Positions 1-8,752 of a stretch of 64,000 bases of DNA are shown here, one piece after another (positions within the stretch are counted from its first letter, which is position 1; each line of letters begins with the position of its first letter). This DNA is from Alphaproteobacteria bacterium (GTDB lineage Bacteria > Pseudomonadota > Alphaproteobacteria > UBA8366 > GCA-2717185): positions 124,001 to 188,000 of the forward strand of contig WLWY01000006.1 in the NCBI GenBank assembly GCA_012103325.1, in the 5' to 3' direction. Under the pieces are notes generated by a model. The model did no database searches. It saw only the letters and a list, made by a program, of their open reading frames with translations, and was not told the origin of the DNA. The position numbers were made by a program, and so were the translations under genes.

Positions 1-626
1 CGGGGACCCGATGATCGACAGAAACTCGCGGCGCGTCGTCGGATCGTCGCGCAACAGGCCGAGCATCCGGCTCGTGACCATGCCGACGCCAGATTTGTGC
101 ACGCCACGCGTCGTCATGCACTGATGGCTGGCCTCGATCACCACCGCGACCCCCTTCGGCTTCAACACCTCGTCGATCGCGTTGGCGATTTGCGCCGTCA
201 GTTTTTCCTGGATCTGCATCCGTTTGGCAAAGGCATCGACCACTCGTGCCAGCTTGCTGATACCGATCACGCGCCGGTCGGGCATGTAGCCGATATGGGC
301 GCAGCCAATTATCGGGACCATATGATGTTCGCAATGGGACTCGAAGCGAATCTCGCGCAGCACCACCAACTCGTCATAACCGTCAGTCTCTTCGAAGGTC
401 CGCTCGAGCAATGCGGTCGGATCGATATCGTAGCCGGCATAGAATTCCTCATACGATCGCACGACCCGCGAGGGTGTGTCGCGCAACCCTTCGCGTGCTG
501 GATCGTCGCCGGCCCAGCGGATAAGCGTCCGCACCGCCGCTTCTGCCTCGGACCGGGTCGGCCGGTCCGCTACATCATCATCAGAGGCCGTGCCGTCATG
601 GCTGACACCGTCAGGTGCGTTCACAT
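1..626 (-). CDS. folE: GTP cyclohydrolase I (3' end outside window)
   Basis: This enzyme converts GTP to 7,8-dihydroneopterin triphosphate, the first step of folate (and queuosine-type) biosynthesis in the cytosol. About 208 residues are visible. The zinc and catalytic region is intact: ESHCEHH places Cys98 and His101, and [15 protein letters not shown] places Cys169. The C-terminus is nearly complete, since the family usually ends a few residues after the visible REFLSII motif; the stop codon lies beyond base 1. The ATG at 626 is chosen because GGAG lies 5 bases upstream in the preceding intergenic stretch. It lies 35 bp downstream of apaG on the same strand and may be cotranscribed with it. 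A plus-strand open frame over the same bases is a shadow. Confidence 0.96.
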
Positions 627-661
627 CGCTCTCCTAATCCATTGCCGGCGCCGAGCAGCGC

Positions 662-1054
662 TCAATTGAGTTGAACGGCCTGATGGGGGCTATCAAGCGA
701 AAATGCCGGTATGGCGACGTCGAACATTCTTCCGTCGGCGCCCTCCATTTCGTAGCTGCCCATCATGATACCGGATGCGGTAGCAAGCGGTGCACCGCTC
801 GTATACTGGTAGGACTCACCGGGCTTGAGCACCGGCTGTTCGCCGACAACACCGGGCCCTTCGACTTCTTCGACATGACCCCGCGCATTCGTTATCCGCC
901 AGAACCGGTTCCGCAGCTGCACCGTTTGGCCGCCCTGGTTCTCAATGGAGATCTGGTAGGCCCACACATAATGGTCGTCTTCCGGCGCGGACTGATCCTC
1001 CAGAAAATACGGCGTGACCGATACCTTTATGCCATCGGTAACCGCTTCGTACAT
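662..1054 (-). CDS. apaG: ApaG domain protein
   Basis: A 130-residue single-domain protein of the ApaG family, which adopts a fibronectin-like beta sandwich. Family members were linked genetically to Co/Mg efflux in enterobacteria, but the molecular role is not settled. Family hallmarks visible are YQISIENQG near the N-terminus, the [13 protein letters not shown] strand pair and the [14 protein letters not shown] glycine-rich turn, followed by the G.M.GSYEM segment. Length equals the usual 125-130 residues. The start at 1054 follows a GGGGAC ribosome-binding-like stretch. folE follows 35 bp downstream on the same strand. Confidence 0.93.
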   Translation of the reverse strand: MYEAVTDGIKVSVTPYFLEDQSAPEDDHYVWAYQISIENQGGQTVQLRNRFWRITNARGHVEEVEGPGVVGEQPVLKPGESYQYTSGAPLATASGIMMGSYEMEGADGRMFDVAIPAFSLDSPHQAVQLN

Positions 1055-1126
1055 TAGGCCGTCCCCTCGAATTCACATTGCGCCCACCACGCCAACATAT
1101 TAGGTCGCCGCGAGTTAAAGTCCAGC

Positions 1127-1400
1127 CTAGGAGCCTGTCCAGGTAATGCTTATGGTTTGCACTGCGTTTTCAAGGGGTTGGGTTAGGATGGTGTCGCGTG
1201 GCGATGCCGGGGGCATCGCGAGCGGCGGCGGACGACATCCCAGCCCCTTGAAAACGCAGCCCGCTGGGTCGACCAGAGAACCGCGCATGCTGCGTCGTGG
1301 GCGCTTGACGATGCTTCCGGCATCGCCGGCGCACCCTCTCCTAACATGCGCGGTTCTCTGGTCGATGCAGACCATAAGCATTACCCGGACAGGCTCCTAG
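1127..1400. mobile_element. Cloverleaf inverted-repeat element (MITE-like), no transposase
   Basis: The whole stretch folds on itself. An outer stem pairs 1127-1161 with 1366-1400 (35 bp, two mismatches). Inside it are two long hairpins: 1162-1182 with 1239-1259 (21 bp, one mismatch) and 1269-1289 with 1345-1365 (21 bp, perfect). The stems abut exactly, giving a three-way junction. Both hairpins have smaller apical stems built on a GATGC/GCATC motif. The outermost CTAG at 1127-1130 and 1397-1400 could be a target duplication, leaving terminal repeats that begin GAGCCTGTCC. It carries no credible gene; two 84-codon frames on opposite strands are by-products of the symmetry. Assignment as a non-autonomous mobile element is inference. 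Confidence 0.7.
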
Positions 1401-1406
1401 TGCGGG

Positions 1407-2228
1407 CTACCAAGACTCGGCAGGCTGAAACAGCAGCTCAACCCTGCGATTTTGCGGCTCCGAAACACCATTTTTAGTTGCAATACGCAATTTGCCTTCT
1501 CCGGCAGCGGCAACTCCGACCTGATCCGAAGCAATCCCCGCCGCGATCAAAACACGCTCTACGGCGTCGGCGCGGCGCAATGAAAGGCCGAGATTGTAGT
1601 GCTCGCCGCCAGAGCTGTCCGCGTGGCCCAGAATCGTGATTCGGGGTACGCCTAAACGCATTGCCTTCGCTGCAAGGGTCCGAATGCGCTTGATTTCCGC
1701 GGGCCGGAGACGCGCATCATTGAAATCGAAGAATACGCTATGCGGATAATCGTTGCGCTGTTCCAGCGTATCGACCGACGCAAGAAAACGCGCGCGACAA
1801 TGCTCGATATCGCCTGGCTGGAAGCCTTCTTCCTTCTGCTCGATCCAGCAATCATAGCCAACTTGCGCTACCGCCGCCGTTTTCGGCGCAGCTGCTTCGG
1901 GTCGGTTGGCGAGGGCGGCCGCCAGCCGGTTGCGCTCCGATTGCAAGTACCGGGTATCGGTTTCGGGCAAACGCCAACTGCTCACCACTTCCGGCGCGGG
2001 CTCATCGCCACGTGCCGCCTGCAGCCCCTTCTGGGCGAAATAGTCGCCGTCCTTGAGATCCACCATTTCGGTAACCTCAACCGAAGCGAACTGCGTATAC
2101 TCATGCGCAAGCGCCTTCGAAACTGCCGATCCGCGGGGCGTCGACTCGCGCAGTTCACTAAGCGGCGCGGAAACGCACCCCGCCAGCGCTGCCGCCAGCA
2201 CGACGGTGCCTGTGATACGAAATTGCAT
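1407..2228 (-). CDS. OmpA-family outer-membrane lipoprotein
   Basis: A 273-residue envelope protein. The N-terminus has a lipoprotein signal peptide ending in LAGC, so the mature protein starts at a lipidated cysteine about 18 residues in. The C-terminal ~115 residues form an OmpA/MotB peptidoglycan-binding domain: VFFDFNDARLRP, then ITILGHADSSG, LSLRRADAVERVL and the closing NRRVELLF. The central part (about 60-140) is not recognised. The ATG at 2228 is preferred over one 15 bases upstream because AAGGAGG lies directly in front of it. It probably tethers the outer membrane to the cell wall. Confidence 0.88.
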   Translation of the reverse strand: MQFRITGTVVLAAALAGCVSAPLSELRESTPRGSAVSKALAHEYTQFASVEVTEMVDLKDGDYFAQKGLQAARGDEPAPEVVSSWRLPETDTRYLQSERNRLAAALANRPEAAAPKTAAVAQVGYDCWIEQKEEGFQPGDIEHCRARFLASVDTLEQRNDYPHSVFFDFNDARLRPAEIKRIRTLAAKAMRLGVPRITILGHADSSGGEHYNLGLSLRRADAVERVLIAAGIASDQVGVAAAGEGKLRIATKNGVSEPQNRRVELLFQPAESW

Positions 2229-2334
2229 ATGGTCCTCCTTCATCGATCAGGGAAGGAGGATCAATTAGTCGTCGATTAGGGACGAATTGAGGCTTCTCAA
2301 GGGCCGTTCTGCGAAAACCAGAGGTCTAAGCGCC

Positions 2335-2814
2335 TTATTTGCCGAGCCGGAGCAAATATTTCTGCGTGCCATCCATGACCAACTCACTGTTCTGATTATG
2401 AATTGTAGATTTAACCGTGAGTACGCCCGTCGTGCGCTGCGGCGTCAGCTCCGTGATCGTCAGAAGCGGGTAGAGCGTATCGCCAACATAAACCGGCTTC
2501 AGGAAACGCGACGATTGCTCCAGAAACCCAATCAGTGAGTCGCCAATGACATGCGGAAACAGCCCCGCACCCGCCGCCGACTGAATGGCGACCTGAAAGC
2601 CGTGCGCCAGCATATTCGGGTGGCCATGCCGCCGACAGTATTCAATGTCGTAATGGATCGGGTGGTTATCGCCGGAGGCCAGCTGAAACGCCGAGAACAG
2701 CGCATCGGTCATTGTCCGGGAGGGGATGTAGAATTCCTGCCCGATCTTCAGTTCATCGAATGAAAGCGATACACCGGCGTTATGATGTTCCGGTGAGAAG
2801 GTTCCCTCAGGCAT
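2335..2814 (-). CDS. MaoC-like hydratase/dehydratase
   Basis: A 159-residue single hot-dog-fold protein of the MaoC family, which hydrates or dehydrates acyl-CoA thioesters. The hydratase-2 motif is recognisable around residues 40-70: ASGDNHPIHYD, with the Asp and His expected for catalysis, then AHGFQVA. The start is placed at 2814, because only from there does the protein resemble the family; the open frame continues upstream as a shadow of the next gene. The CoA-transferase gene lies 14 bp upstream on the same strand, so the two probably act on the same CoA ester. The substrate is unknown. Confidence 0.88.
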   Translation of the reverse strand: MPEGTFSPEHHNAGVSLSFDELKIGQEFYIPSRTMTDALFSAFQLASGDNHPIHYDIEYCRRHGHPNMLAHGFQVAIQSAAGAGLFPHVIGDSLIGFLEQSSRFLKPVYVGDTLYPLLTITELTPQRTTGVLTVKSTIHNQNSELVMDGTQKYLLRLGK

Positions 2815-2828
2815 ATTTTCTTCTCCGT

Positions 2829-4025
2829 TTACTCGGCTAGCTTTGTGACGCCTTGGGCGGCAAGAGCATCGATATCCTTGTCCGAATAGCCAAGCCGCGC
2901 CAGCACTTCCCGGCTGTGCGCACCAGTTAACGGCGCCTCGGACCGCGGATCGCCATCGCGCGGCGGCGCGGTGCCTGGAATATGAACGATCGGCGTCGGC
3001 CCAGCGTGGGGTTGCGTGACCATCGGAGCAGCGTTCGCGGCAATAACCTGAGGGTCCGCAAGCCAGCTCGCGAGGTCGTTGATCCGATTGGACAGAATGT
3101 CGTTCTCGCGAAAGGTCTCCATCCACGCTTCTGTCGTCCGTCCCCGGAAGATCGGTCGAATGAGCTTAAGCAGTTCATCCAGATTTTCCGCACGGGCATC
3201 GAACGACTGGAAGCGGGAATCGGTCGCGAGTTCGGGGTGGCCCATGCAGTCGCAAATCTTTACCCAATGTTCTTCCTTGATGAGCGTAACCGCCATCCAG
3301 CCATCTTTCGTCTCGTAACTGCCCGCCGGGGCGTTCGCGATCCGCGGCGCACCGTCCTGGAGCTGGTGCTCGACGAATTTCGGCGCCATGAGGGCCGCCG
3401 TGCTGGACATCAGGCTGATATCAATGAAGCGTCCCTCGTCCTCGTCTTGCCGGGCGAAAAGCGCGGCGGCGACCGACTGAAACGCGTATACCCCTGTCAT
3501 GTGGTCGACAACGATGCAGCCAACCCGGTGCGGGACCCCGTCCTCAACACCCCGGTTGACCGACATCAAGCCGGAAAAGGACTGCATCACCGTATCCGTC
3601 ACCGGCCGGTCGACATAAGGGCCGGCCTGTCCGAAACCACTCACTGACACGTAAATGACACGCGGATTGTCCGCGCGTACCTGGTCGTAACCGAGACCTA
3701 GGCGGGCCGCGACGCCGGGGCGTCCGGCTTCGACGATGACATCCGCCTCAGCCGCGAGCCGCCTGGCGATGGCATTGCCTTCTTCGGATTTGAGATCGAG
3801 CGCCAGATTCTTCTTGCCGATATTGGGCACGATCGACAGTGCGGTATGGTCGCCGACCGCCTTACCGACACCGCGCACCCAATCGCCGTGCGGCGGTTCG
3901 ATCTTGATCACCTCCGCGCCATATTGGGCGAGCATCATGGCACAGTACGGGGCCGCGTAGCCCTGACTGATTTCGAGGACCTTCAGCCCTTTGTAGGGGA
4001 GTTCGTAGCTCATGCGCTCAAGCAT
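2829..4025 (-). CDS. CaiB/BaiF family CoA-transferase
   Basis: A class III CoA-transferase of 398 residues, moving CoA between carboxylic acids. The N-terminal signature GLKVLEISQGYAAPYC...YGAEVIKIEPPHGD is clear, as is the NIGKKNLALDLK nucleotide-pocket stretch. The Asp in DRPVTDTVMQSFSGL occupies the conserved catalytic-aspartate position of the family. An in-frame ATG at 4013 (starting MSYELP) could be the true start; neither site has a strong ribosome-binding sequence. It lies just upstream of the MaoC gene on the same strand, suggesting activation of an acid followed by hydration. Substrate cannot be told from sequence. Confidence 0.9.
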   Translation of the reverse strand: MLERMSYELPYKGLKVLEISQGYAAPYCAMMLAQYGAEVIKIEPPHGDWVRGVGKAVGDHTALSIVPNIGKKNLALDLKSEEGNAIARRLAAEADVIVEAGRPGVAARLGLGYDQVRADNPRVIYVSVSGFGQAGPYVDRPVTDTVMQSFSGLMSVNRGVEDGVPHRVGCIVVDHMTGVYAFQSVAAALFARQDEDEGRFIDISLMSSTAALMAPKFVEHQLQDGAPRIANAPAGSYETKDGWMAVTLIKEEHWVKICDCMGHPELATDSRFQSFDARAENLDELLKLIRPIFRGRTTEAWMETFRENDILSNRINDLASWLADPQVIAANAAPMVTQPHAGPTPIVHIPGTAPPRDGDPRSEAPLTGAHSREVLARLGYSDKDIDALAAQGVTKLAE

Positions 4026-4070
4026 AGGGCGTCCGGCCCCGCTTGCAAAACCGGTTTGACCGAGTGCCGC

Positions 4071-5273
4071 CTATCGTTTCTTGAGCAGAGCGCGAACGAC
4101 GAAGGGCGTGACGAGACACGTAACAAGCGACACTAATGCGATGCCGGAAAAGACTTCAGGCGGCATTGCCCAGTCGCCCAGTTCGCGCGCCTGTTGGCCG
4201 ATGACCATCGCAATTTCCGCGCGCGGCACCATACTGACCCCAATAACGAGCGCCCCGGCACCGCTTGTCGTCATCAGGGCCGGCACGCCCGCGCCGACGA
4301 CCTTGCCGGTGACAGCGACGATCAAGAGCAACCCACCGATTTCCAGCGCCAGACCGAGCGACTGCGGCTCGATACGAAATCCAATGGCAATAAAGAAGAA
4401 CGGAACGAAAAACACACGCAGCGATACGAAGGCCGTTTCAAGCCGGACGGCTTCCGGGTCGCGACTAAAAATTAGTCCGGCAAAAAAGGCACCGATCGCG
4501 ATCGAAAAACCGAGCAGCGAAGCGATCGCCGCAATGATCAGCCCGACCCCAATCAAAACCAGTGCCGAACCCGGTTCATCCGCCCCGCGCAACATGGCAA
4601 CGATGCGACGCTCTCCAAAACGCGCCACCAGCAGGCAGATCGCACCGAAGAACGCCGCCTTGACGATGAAGAGCAGCGAAACTTCGGACGCCAAGGTCAA
4701 CGCGGACTTTCCACTCGCAAAATGCAGCGCCGGGGCAACTGCAAGCGCCAGCGTCATCAACGCGACGCCAGACAGATCGTCCAACTCGGCAACATCGATA
4801 AGAGTTTCGCCGTCGGCGCTGTCGAGTGCGCCTGCTTCGCGCCACATCTCCGTCGACACCGCAATGCTCGTCGCTGTCATCGCGACGGAAACGAACATAC
4901 TGGGAACCAGAGCGAGGCCGAGCCCCCAAGTACACAGCAGGTAGGCCGGCAGCCCGCTCAGCACGACATTGCCGATCCAAATCGGCGCCGCGCGGGGCAG
5001 TTTCGAAATCAGCCCATGCAGATTGCTGTCGAGCCCGACTCGGAACAGGAGTACGAAGATTCCTATGCCCGCGAGGAACTCGAGAATGTTCAGGCTGGCG
5101 CTGGACAGAAACGGCACCGCATTGTCGATCAACCGCACGACGAAACCGAGCAGAATGAAGCCGACCAGGGACGGTGCCCCCAAGCGCCCGAACCACACGC
5201 GCAGGAACATGGCAGCTACAATAAGAAGACCAACGACCAGTTCGAAGACGTGAATGCTGTGGTTGTCGACCAT
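4071..5273 (-). CDS. Cation:proton antiporter (CPA2/KefB-like)
   Basis: A polytopic inner-membrane protein of about 400 residues with 11-13 hydrophobic segments over its whole length, typical of monovalent cation/H+ antiporters. Features include the GFILLGFVVR helix, ATSIAVSTEMWRE in the discontinuous-helix region, and VAELDDLSGVALM carrying the paired acidic residues expected at the ion site. There is no TrkA-N or TrkA-C domain, so it is the short membrane-only form. The start MVDNHS at 5273 is chosen since upstream codons are non-hydrophobic shadow sequence. The GFA-like gene lies 28 bp upstream. The transported ion (Na+ or K+) is not evident. Confidence 0.88.
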   Translation of the reverse strand: MVDNHSIHVFELVVGLLIVAAMFLRVWFGRLGAPSLVGFILLGFVVRLIDNAVPFLSSASLNILEFLAGIGIFVLLFRVGLDSNLHGLISKLPRAAPIWIGNVVLSGLPAYLLCTWGLGLALVPSMFVSVAMTATSIAVSTEMWREAGALDSADGETLIDVAELDDLSGVALMTLALAVAPALHFASGKSALTLASEVSLLFIVKAAFFGAICLLVARFGERRIVAMLRGADEPGSALVLIGVGLIIAAIASLLGFSIAIGAFFAGLIFSRDPEAVRLETAFVSLRVFFVPFFFIAIGFRIEPQSLGLALEIGGLLLIVAVTGKVVGAGVPALMTTSGAGALVIGVSMVPRAEIAMVIGQQARELGDWAMPPEVFSGIALVSLVTCLVTPFVVRALLKKR

Positions 5274-5301
5274 GGGTACCGAATTGGTCCGCCGCGCGCC
5301 G

Positions 5302-5706
5302 TCAGCCTTGTTCGATCTTCGGCACTGCGTCCAACCCGGATAGCCAGGGCTGTGCCGAACGGGTCCAGATTTGCAGCTTCGGCGCCAGTTCCTGACTTTG
5401 CCGCACGGTGCCAAGGCGAATGCCGTATGTTTTCGGCCCATCGCCAACGCTGGTTCCGTAGATTTGCGATCCGCAATCGGCGCAGAATGCCTGCGCACGT
5501 TTCGCGCCGCTGCCGCCAACCTTCACATAGATCTTCGGCTCACCGCTCAGCAGTTTGAAATTCTCCTCGGCAGCAGGAGCAACAGTGCGAAACGCCGTAC
5601 CCGACATTTTCTGGCAATCGGTGCAGTGACACACCGCCACCTTTTCGGGGTCAATATCCGCTTCATAAGTCAGTGCGCCGCAGTGGCAGCCGCCATCGAT
5701 CTTCAT
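5302..5706 (-). CDS. GFA/CENP-V family zinc protein
   Basis: A 134-residue protein of the glutathione-dependent formaldehyde-activating (GFA) fold. It has the zinc cysteines GGCHCGA (about 6-12), VCHCTDCQK (about 25-33) and FCADCGS (about 75-81). The family contains a few glutathione-linked enzymes, but most members have no known reaction. A GAGG sits 8 bases before the ATG at 5706; a GTG directly upstream is also possible. It is transcribed toward the antiporter gene with a 28-bp gap, so coexpression is likely. Confidence 0.88.
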   Translation of the reverse strand: MKIDGGCHCGALTYEADIDPEKVAVCHCTDCQKMSGTAFRTVAPAAEENFKLLSGEPKIYVKVGGSGAKRAQAFCADCGSQIYGTSVGDGPKTYGIRLGTVRQSQELAPKLQIWTRSAQPWLSGLDAVPKIEQG

Positions 5707-5797
5707 CACACTATCCTCTTGGTTCCATGACTATGCGTCGCCGCACCAGCACTATACCAAGATCAATCGAAACCGGATATCAGTTAGCGGCGTGGCG

Positions 5798-6763
5798 CTA
5801 GTCCGCGGCGACGCTGCAGGAGCCGCCGCCGAGCACGCAAAAGCGCGCGCAGTGCGGATGGTTCAGTTTCACCGCTTCCCCGGCGGATTCAAGCGTATGC
5901 CCGAGCTCGAAGTCCTTGTCGTAAGGAAGTAGCGTGCAAGGAACCACAACTGGACGGTCTTCCCCCTTGCGCTTGACCACCATGCGCGATGTCGCGCACA
6001 TCATGGCCGACGGATCGACGTCGAGGATGTCCCAGCAGTCGACCGTGATTTCCGGGACGTCCTGCGTTTCGTCCATTTCGGGAAACAGCACGAGTTGTTC
6101 GGGATGCGTGGGATCGACAGGTACGCTTTCGGCGGCGAACAGGCGGCCGAAAGCGTCCCGCATTACCGCTTCGCTTTCCCCCCAACAGGTGCGACCCGCG
6201 ACATTGATGCGCAACCCGTTTGCCGCCAGCCAGCGCAGCCCCAGCATGGTTTTCGCCCAGCTGTCCTTGCCGCGCAAAAGGTCGTGCAGCGGCTGCGAAT
6301 AATGGTCCAGCGACACCCGGATCGTCAGCCGGTCCCCATACGCCTCACGAAGTCGGAGCAAACCATCCGTACATTTCATCATCGGGCGCATCGCGTTCGT
6401 CAGGACAAGGCAGCGGAAACCTCCCGCAAGGACGCTTTCGAGGATGGCGATGATCTCCGGATTCATGAACGGTTCGCCGCCGGTAAAGGCGATTTCCGTC
6501 GTCGGCAGCTTCAAGGCCTCGATCTCATCCAGATAGGTGCGCACCTCGTCATTGGAGATATAGACAAGGCGATCGTTTGTCGGGCTCGAATCGATGTAGC
6601 AGTTCGTGCAGGTCAGATTGCACAGCGTGCCCGTGTTGAACCACAGCGTCTCCAGCGCATCGAGACCGACGGACGCCCGCCGCTCGCCGTTCGCCGTCAC
6701 GTCCGGATCGCGGAACTTGGCGGGATCGAGCTGGTCTTCGGGAACCGCCGTGGTCACACTCAT
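5798..6763 (-). CDS. Radical SAM protein
   Basis: A radical S-adenosylmethionine enzyme of about 321 residues. The cluster motif CNLTCTNC (CxxxCxxC) is near residue 50, followed by FTGGEPFM, the GGE motif that holds SAM. A C-terminal cysteine-rich tail (CARFCVLGGGSC) plus an internal DCWD and MCATS suggest an auxiliary cluster or SPASM-like region. The reaction is unknown. The start at 6763 is chosen because GAGG precedes it at good spacing; 6778 is an alternative. It is divergent from a MocR-type regulator, which often controls its divergent neighbour. Confidence 0.87.
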   Translation of the reverse strand: MSVTTAVPEDQLDPAKFRDPDVTANGERRASVGLDALETLWFNTGTLCNLTCTNCYIDSSPTNDRLVYISNDEVRTYLDEIEALKLPTTEIAFTGGEPFMNPEIIAILESVLAGGFRCLVLTNAMRPMMKCTDGLLRLREAYGDRLTIRVSLDHYSQPLHDLLRGKDSWAKTMLGLRWLAANGLRINVAGRTCWGESEAVMRDAFGRLFAAESVPVDPTHPEQLVLFPEMDETQDVPEITVDCWDILDVDPSAMMCATSRMVVKRKGEDRPVVVPCTLLPYDKDFELGHTLESAGEAVKLNHPHCARFCVLGGGSCSVAAD

Positions 6764-7106
6764 ATACGCCTCGTACATCGCTGATTTGGGGTTAACCCTA
6801 CTACGCGCCAAATGATTAGAAGGGCGGTCCCGGCGGCACAACAAAAAAAGAAGTGATCGGCGCAGGGGTTGATTGTCAAAAGGCAGTCCCTTTAGCGCGG
6901 TGCCGGTATACCGCGAATACCTTTCGCATACTTTCAAAGGCTCATGATTACGCTAACCAAAAGCAAAAATTGGTCCCATAATATGGGGTGAAATGGCCCT
7001 TTCGATAGGGACACTATTTGCATAAACTCGCCATCGTTCCGCCCGGGCATTTCCGTGGCGCTCGTTACAACGACTGCCGCGTCGAGATCGCAGCCCAATC
7101 CGATGA
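6764..7106. other. Divergent intergenic region with a perfect 13-bp palindrome
   Basis: This 343-bp stretch between the radical SAM gene and the MocR regulator shows no gene. It is more AT-rich than its surroundings around 6955-7025. A perfect palindrome CCCATA-A-TATGGG lies at 6975-6987. Overlapping it is a pair of similar half-sites, ATTGGTCCC at 6969 and AATGGCCC at 6992, spaced 23 bp, about two helical turns. Tandem sites like these are what MocR/GabR dimers often bind, so this is a candidate operator region. No convincing -35/-10 pair was picked out. Confidence 0.4.
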
Positions 7107-8618
7107 ATGAAATCAGTTGGAAACGTTACTCAGATAATGGTCAAACGAACCACCGCGGCACATCTCGCCACCCTCGCCCTCGACCCCGACGATTCAGCCC
7201 CACTGTACCGCCAGCTATATTTCGCCATCCGGGAAGCGATTCTGGCGGGCCGGTTGCAGCCAGGCGCACGGTTGCCGTCGACTCGGACGCTGGCACGGGA
7301 CCTCGGGCTGTCGCGCAATACCGCCGTCAGCGCCTATGAACAACTCCTGACCGAAGGCTATCTCGACGGCCGTATCGGGGCGGGTTCCTACGTGTCGACG
7401 GTACTGCCGGAAGCCTTGCTGCACGCGCGGCAGTCGCCCCCCGCATCGGGCCGGGAACGCGCACCGCCGCCGAAGCTTTCCCGCCGCGGCGACATGCTGG
7501 CACAGTTACGATCGCCGCAAAGCTTGCCGCCGAAGCCTTTCTCGCTCGGTCTTCCGGAACTTGCCGCTTTTCCGTTCGAAGATTGGGCGCGGTTGTTGGC
7601 ACGACGCTGGCGACGGCCGCCCAGCGAGTTTCTCGTCGGCGGCGACCCGTCGGGCTACCGTCCACTGCGCGAAGCCTTGGCACAGTATCTGGGCACCGCC
7701 CGCGCCGTATCCTGCGACCCAGGCCAGATCCTAATCGTGTCCGGCGCGCAGCAGGCAATGGATCTGGTCGCCCGCGCACTTATCGATCCCGGCGACAGGG
7801 TTTGGGTCGAGGAACCCGGTTTCAGCGGCACCTGGGGCGCCTTGCTTGCCGCCGGCGCTCGGCTAACGCCGGTCCCCGTGGACGAGGAGGGCATTGACGT
7901 TACACAAGGCCGGAAACTGGCACCGGACGCACGGCTGATTTGCGTATCGCCGTCGCATCAGTATCCGCTCGGCATAACGATGACATTGCGGCGCAGGTTG
8001 GAGCTGCTCGATTGGGCGCGCGCCGCGGACGCCTTTGTTTTGGAGGACGATTACGACAGCGAGTACCGCTATGCCGGGCGACCGCTCGCTGCCATGCAAG
8101 GGTTGGACGATGACGGACGCATCATCTATGTCGGGTCGTTCAGCAAAGTCATGTTTCCCGGCTTGCGCATCGGCTACATGGTCGCACCGCCAGCTCTGGT
8201 GGAACCGTTTCTCGCAATTCGAAGGCTGCTCGACTCACATCCCTCCTCCGTCGCGCAGGCAGCCCTGGCGGATTTAATCGCCGATGGCTATCTGACCTCT
8301 CATATCCGGCGCATGCGGTCGCTCTACGCGGAACGTCAGACCGCGCTGCTGAAGGCTGTCGAAACGACGCTGGGCGACCGCCTACAGATCGCCCCGGACG
8401 ACGCAGGCATGCATCTCGTCGGTTACCTGCCAAACGAAGTCGACGACGCCGAACTGTCGCACCGTGCCGCGGAGCATGATGTCGTTGCACCACCTCTGTC
8501 CGCGTTCTACCGAGGCACACCGCAGCGCAAAGGCCTTTTGTTCGGCTACGCCGGCGTTTCGGAGAGAGAAATCCAACGGGCGACCACACGCCTCGCAACC
8601 GCACTTACTGACGATTGA
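7107..8618 (+). CDS. MocR/GabR family regulator (GntR HTH plus aminotransferase domain)
   Basis: A 503-residue transcription factor. The N-terminal ~80 residues form a GntR winged helix (APLYRQLYFAIREAIL, LPSTRTLARDLGLSRNTAVSAYEQL). The remainder is a fold-type I aminotransferase domain. The PLP-binding lysine is present at about residue 347 in GSFSKVMFPGLRIGY, with the upstream EDDYDSEYRY motif. Such proteins sense an amine or PLP-related ligand. An internal ATG at 7137 (493 residues) is equally plausible; neither start has a clear ribosome-binding site. It is divergent from the radical SAM gene and ends 35 bp before a tRNA gene. Confidence 0.93.
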   Translation: MKSVGNVTQIMVKRTTAAHLATLALDPDDSAPLYRQLYFAIREAILAGRLQPGARLPSTRTLARDLGLSRNTAVSAYEQLLTEGYLDGRIGAGSYVSTVLPEALLHARQSPPASGRERAPPPKLSRRGDMLAQLRSPQSLPPKPFSLGLPELAAFPFEDWARLLARRWRRPPSEFLVGGDPSGYRPLREALAQYLGTARAVSCDPGQILIVSGAQQAMDLVARALIDPGDRVWVEEPGFSGTWGALLAAGARLTPVPVDEEGIDVTQGRKLAPDARLICVSPSHQYPLGITMTLRRRLELLDWARAADAFVLEDDYDSEYRYAGRPLAAMQGLDDDGRIIYVGSFSKVMFPGLRIGYMVAPPALVEPFLAIRRLLDSHPSSVAQAALADLIADGYLTSHIRRMRSLYAERQTALLKAVETTLGDRLQIAPDDAGMHLVGYLPNEVDDAELSHRAAEHDVVAPPLSAFYRGTPQRKGLLFGYAGVSEREIQRATTRLATALTDD

Positions 8619-8653
8619 ACGCGACCCAACCTTGCCTGTACAATGGAGTCTGT

Positions 8654-8727
8654 GCGGGTGTAGCTCAATGGTAGAGCTCTTGCTTCCCAAGCAAGTGACG
8701 AGGGTTCGATTCCCTTCACCCGCTCCA
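8654..8727 (+). tRNA. tRNA-Gly (anticodon CCC)
   Basis: A complete 74-base cloverleaf including encoded CCA. The acceptor stem GCGGGTG pairs with CACCCGC. The D arm GCTCAATGGTAGAGC and the anticodon stem CTTGC/GCAAG are present, with loop TTCCCAA giving anticodon CCC. The T arm AGGGTTCGATTCCCT and discriminator T are as expected for bacterial tRNA-Gly. It reads GGG codons. The Sel1 gene begins 25 bp downstream on the same strand. There is no sign of an integrated element at the 3' end. Confidence 0.97.
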
Positions 8728-8752
8728 AGAGATACGGACCGGTGTCCTGGTC

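Noticed and set aside
97..669. A 190-codon frame on the plus strand over folE
   Set aside because: It is the antisense shadow of folE, which has conserved zinc residues on the minus strand.
1127..1400. Two 84-codon open frames on opposite strands, both starting MLMVC
   Set aside because: They are mirror images produced by the palindrome; no ribosome-binding sites or protein-like composition.
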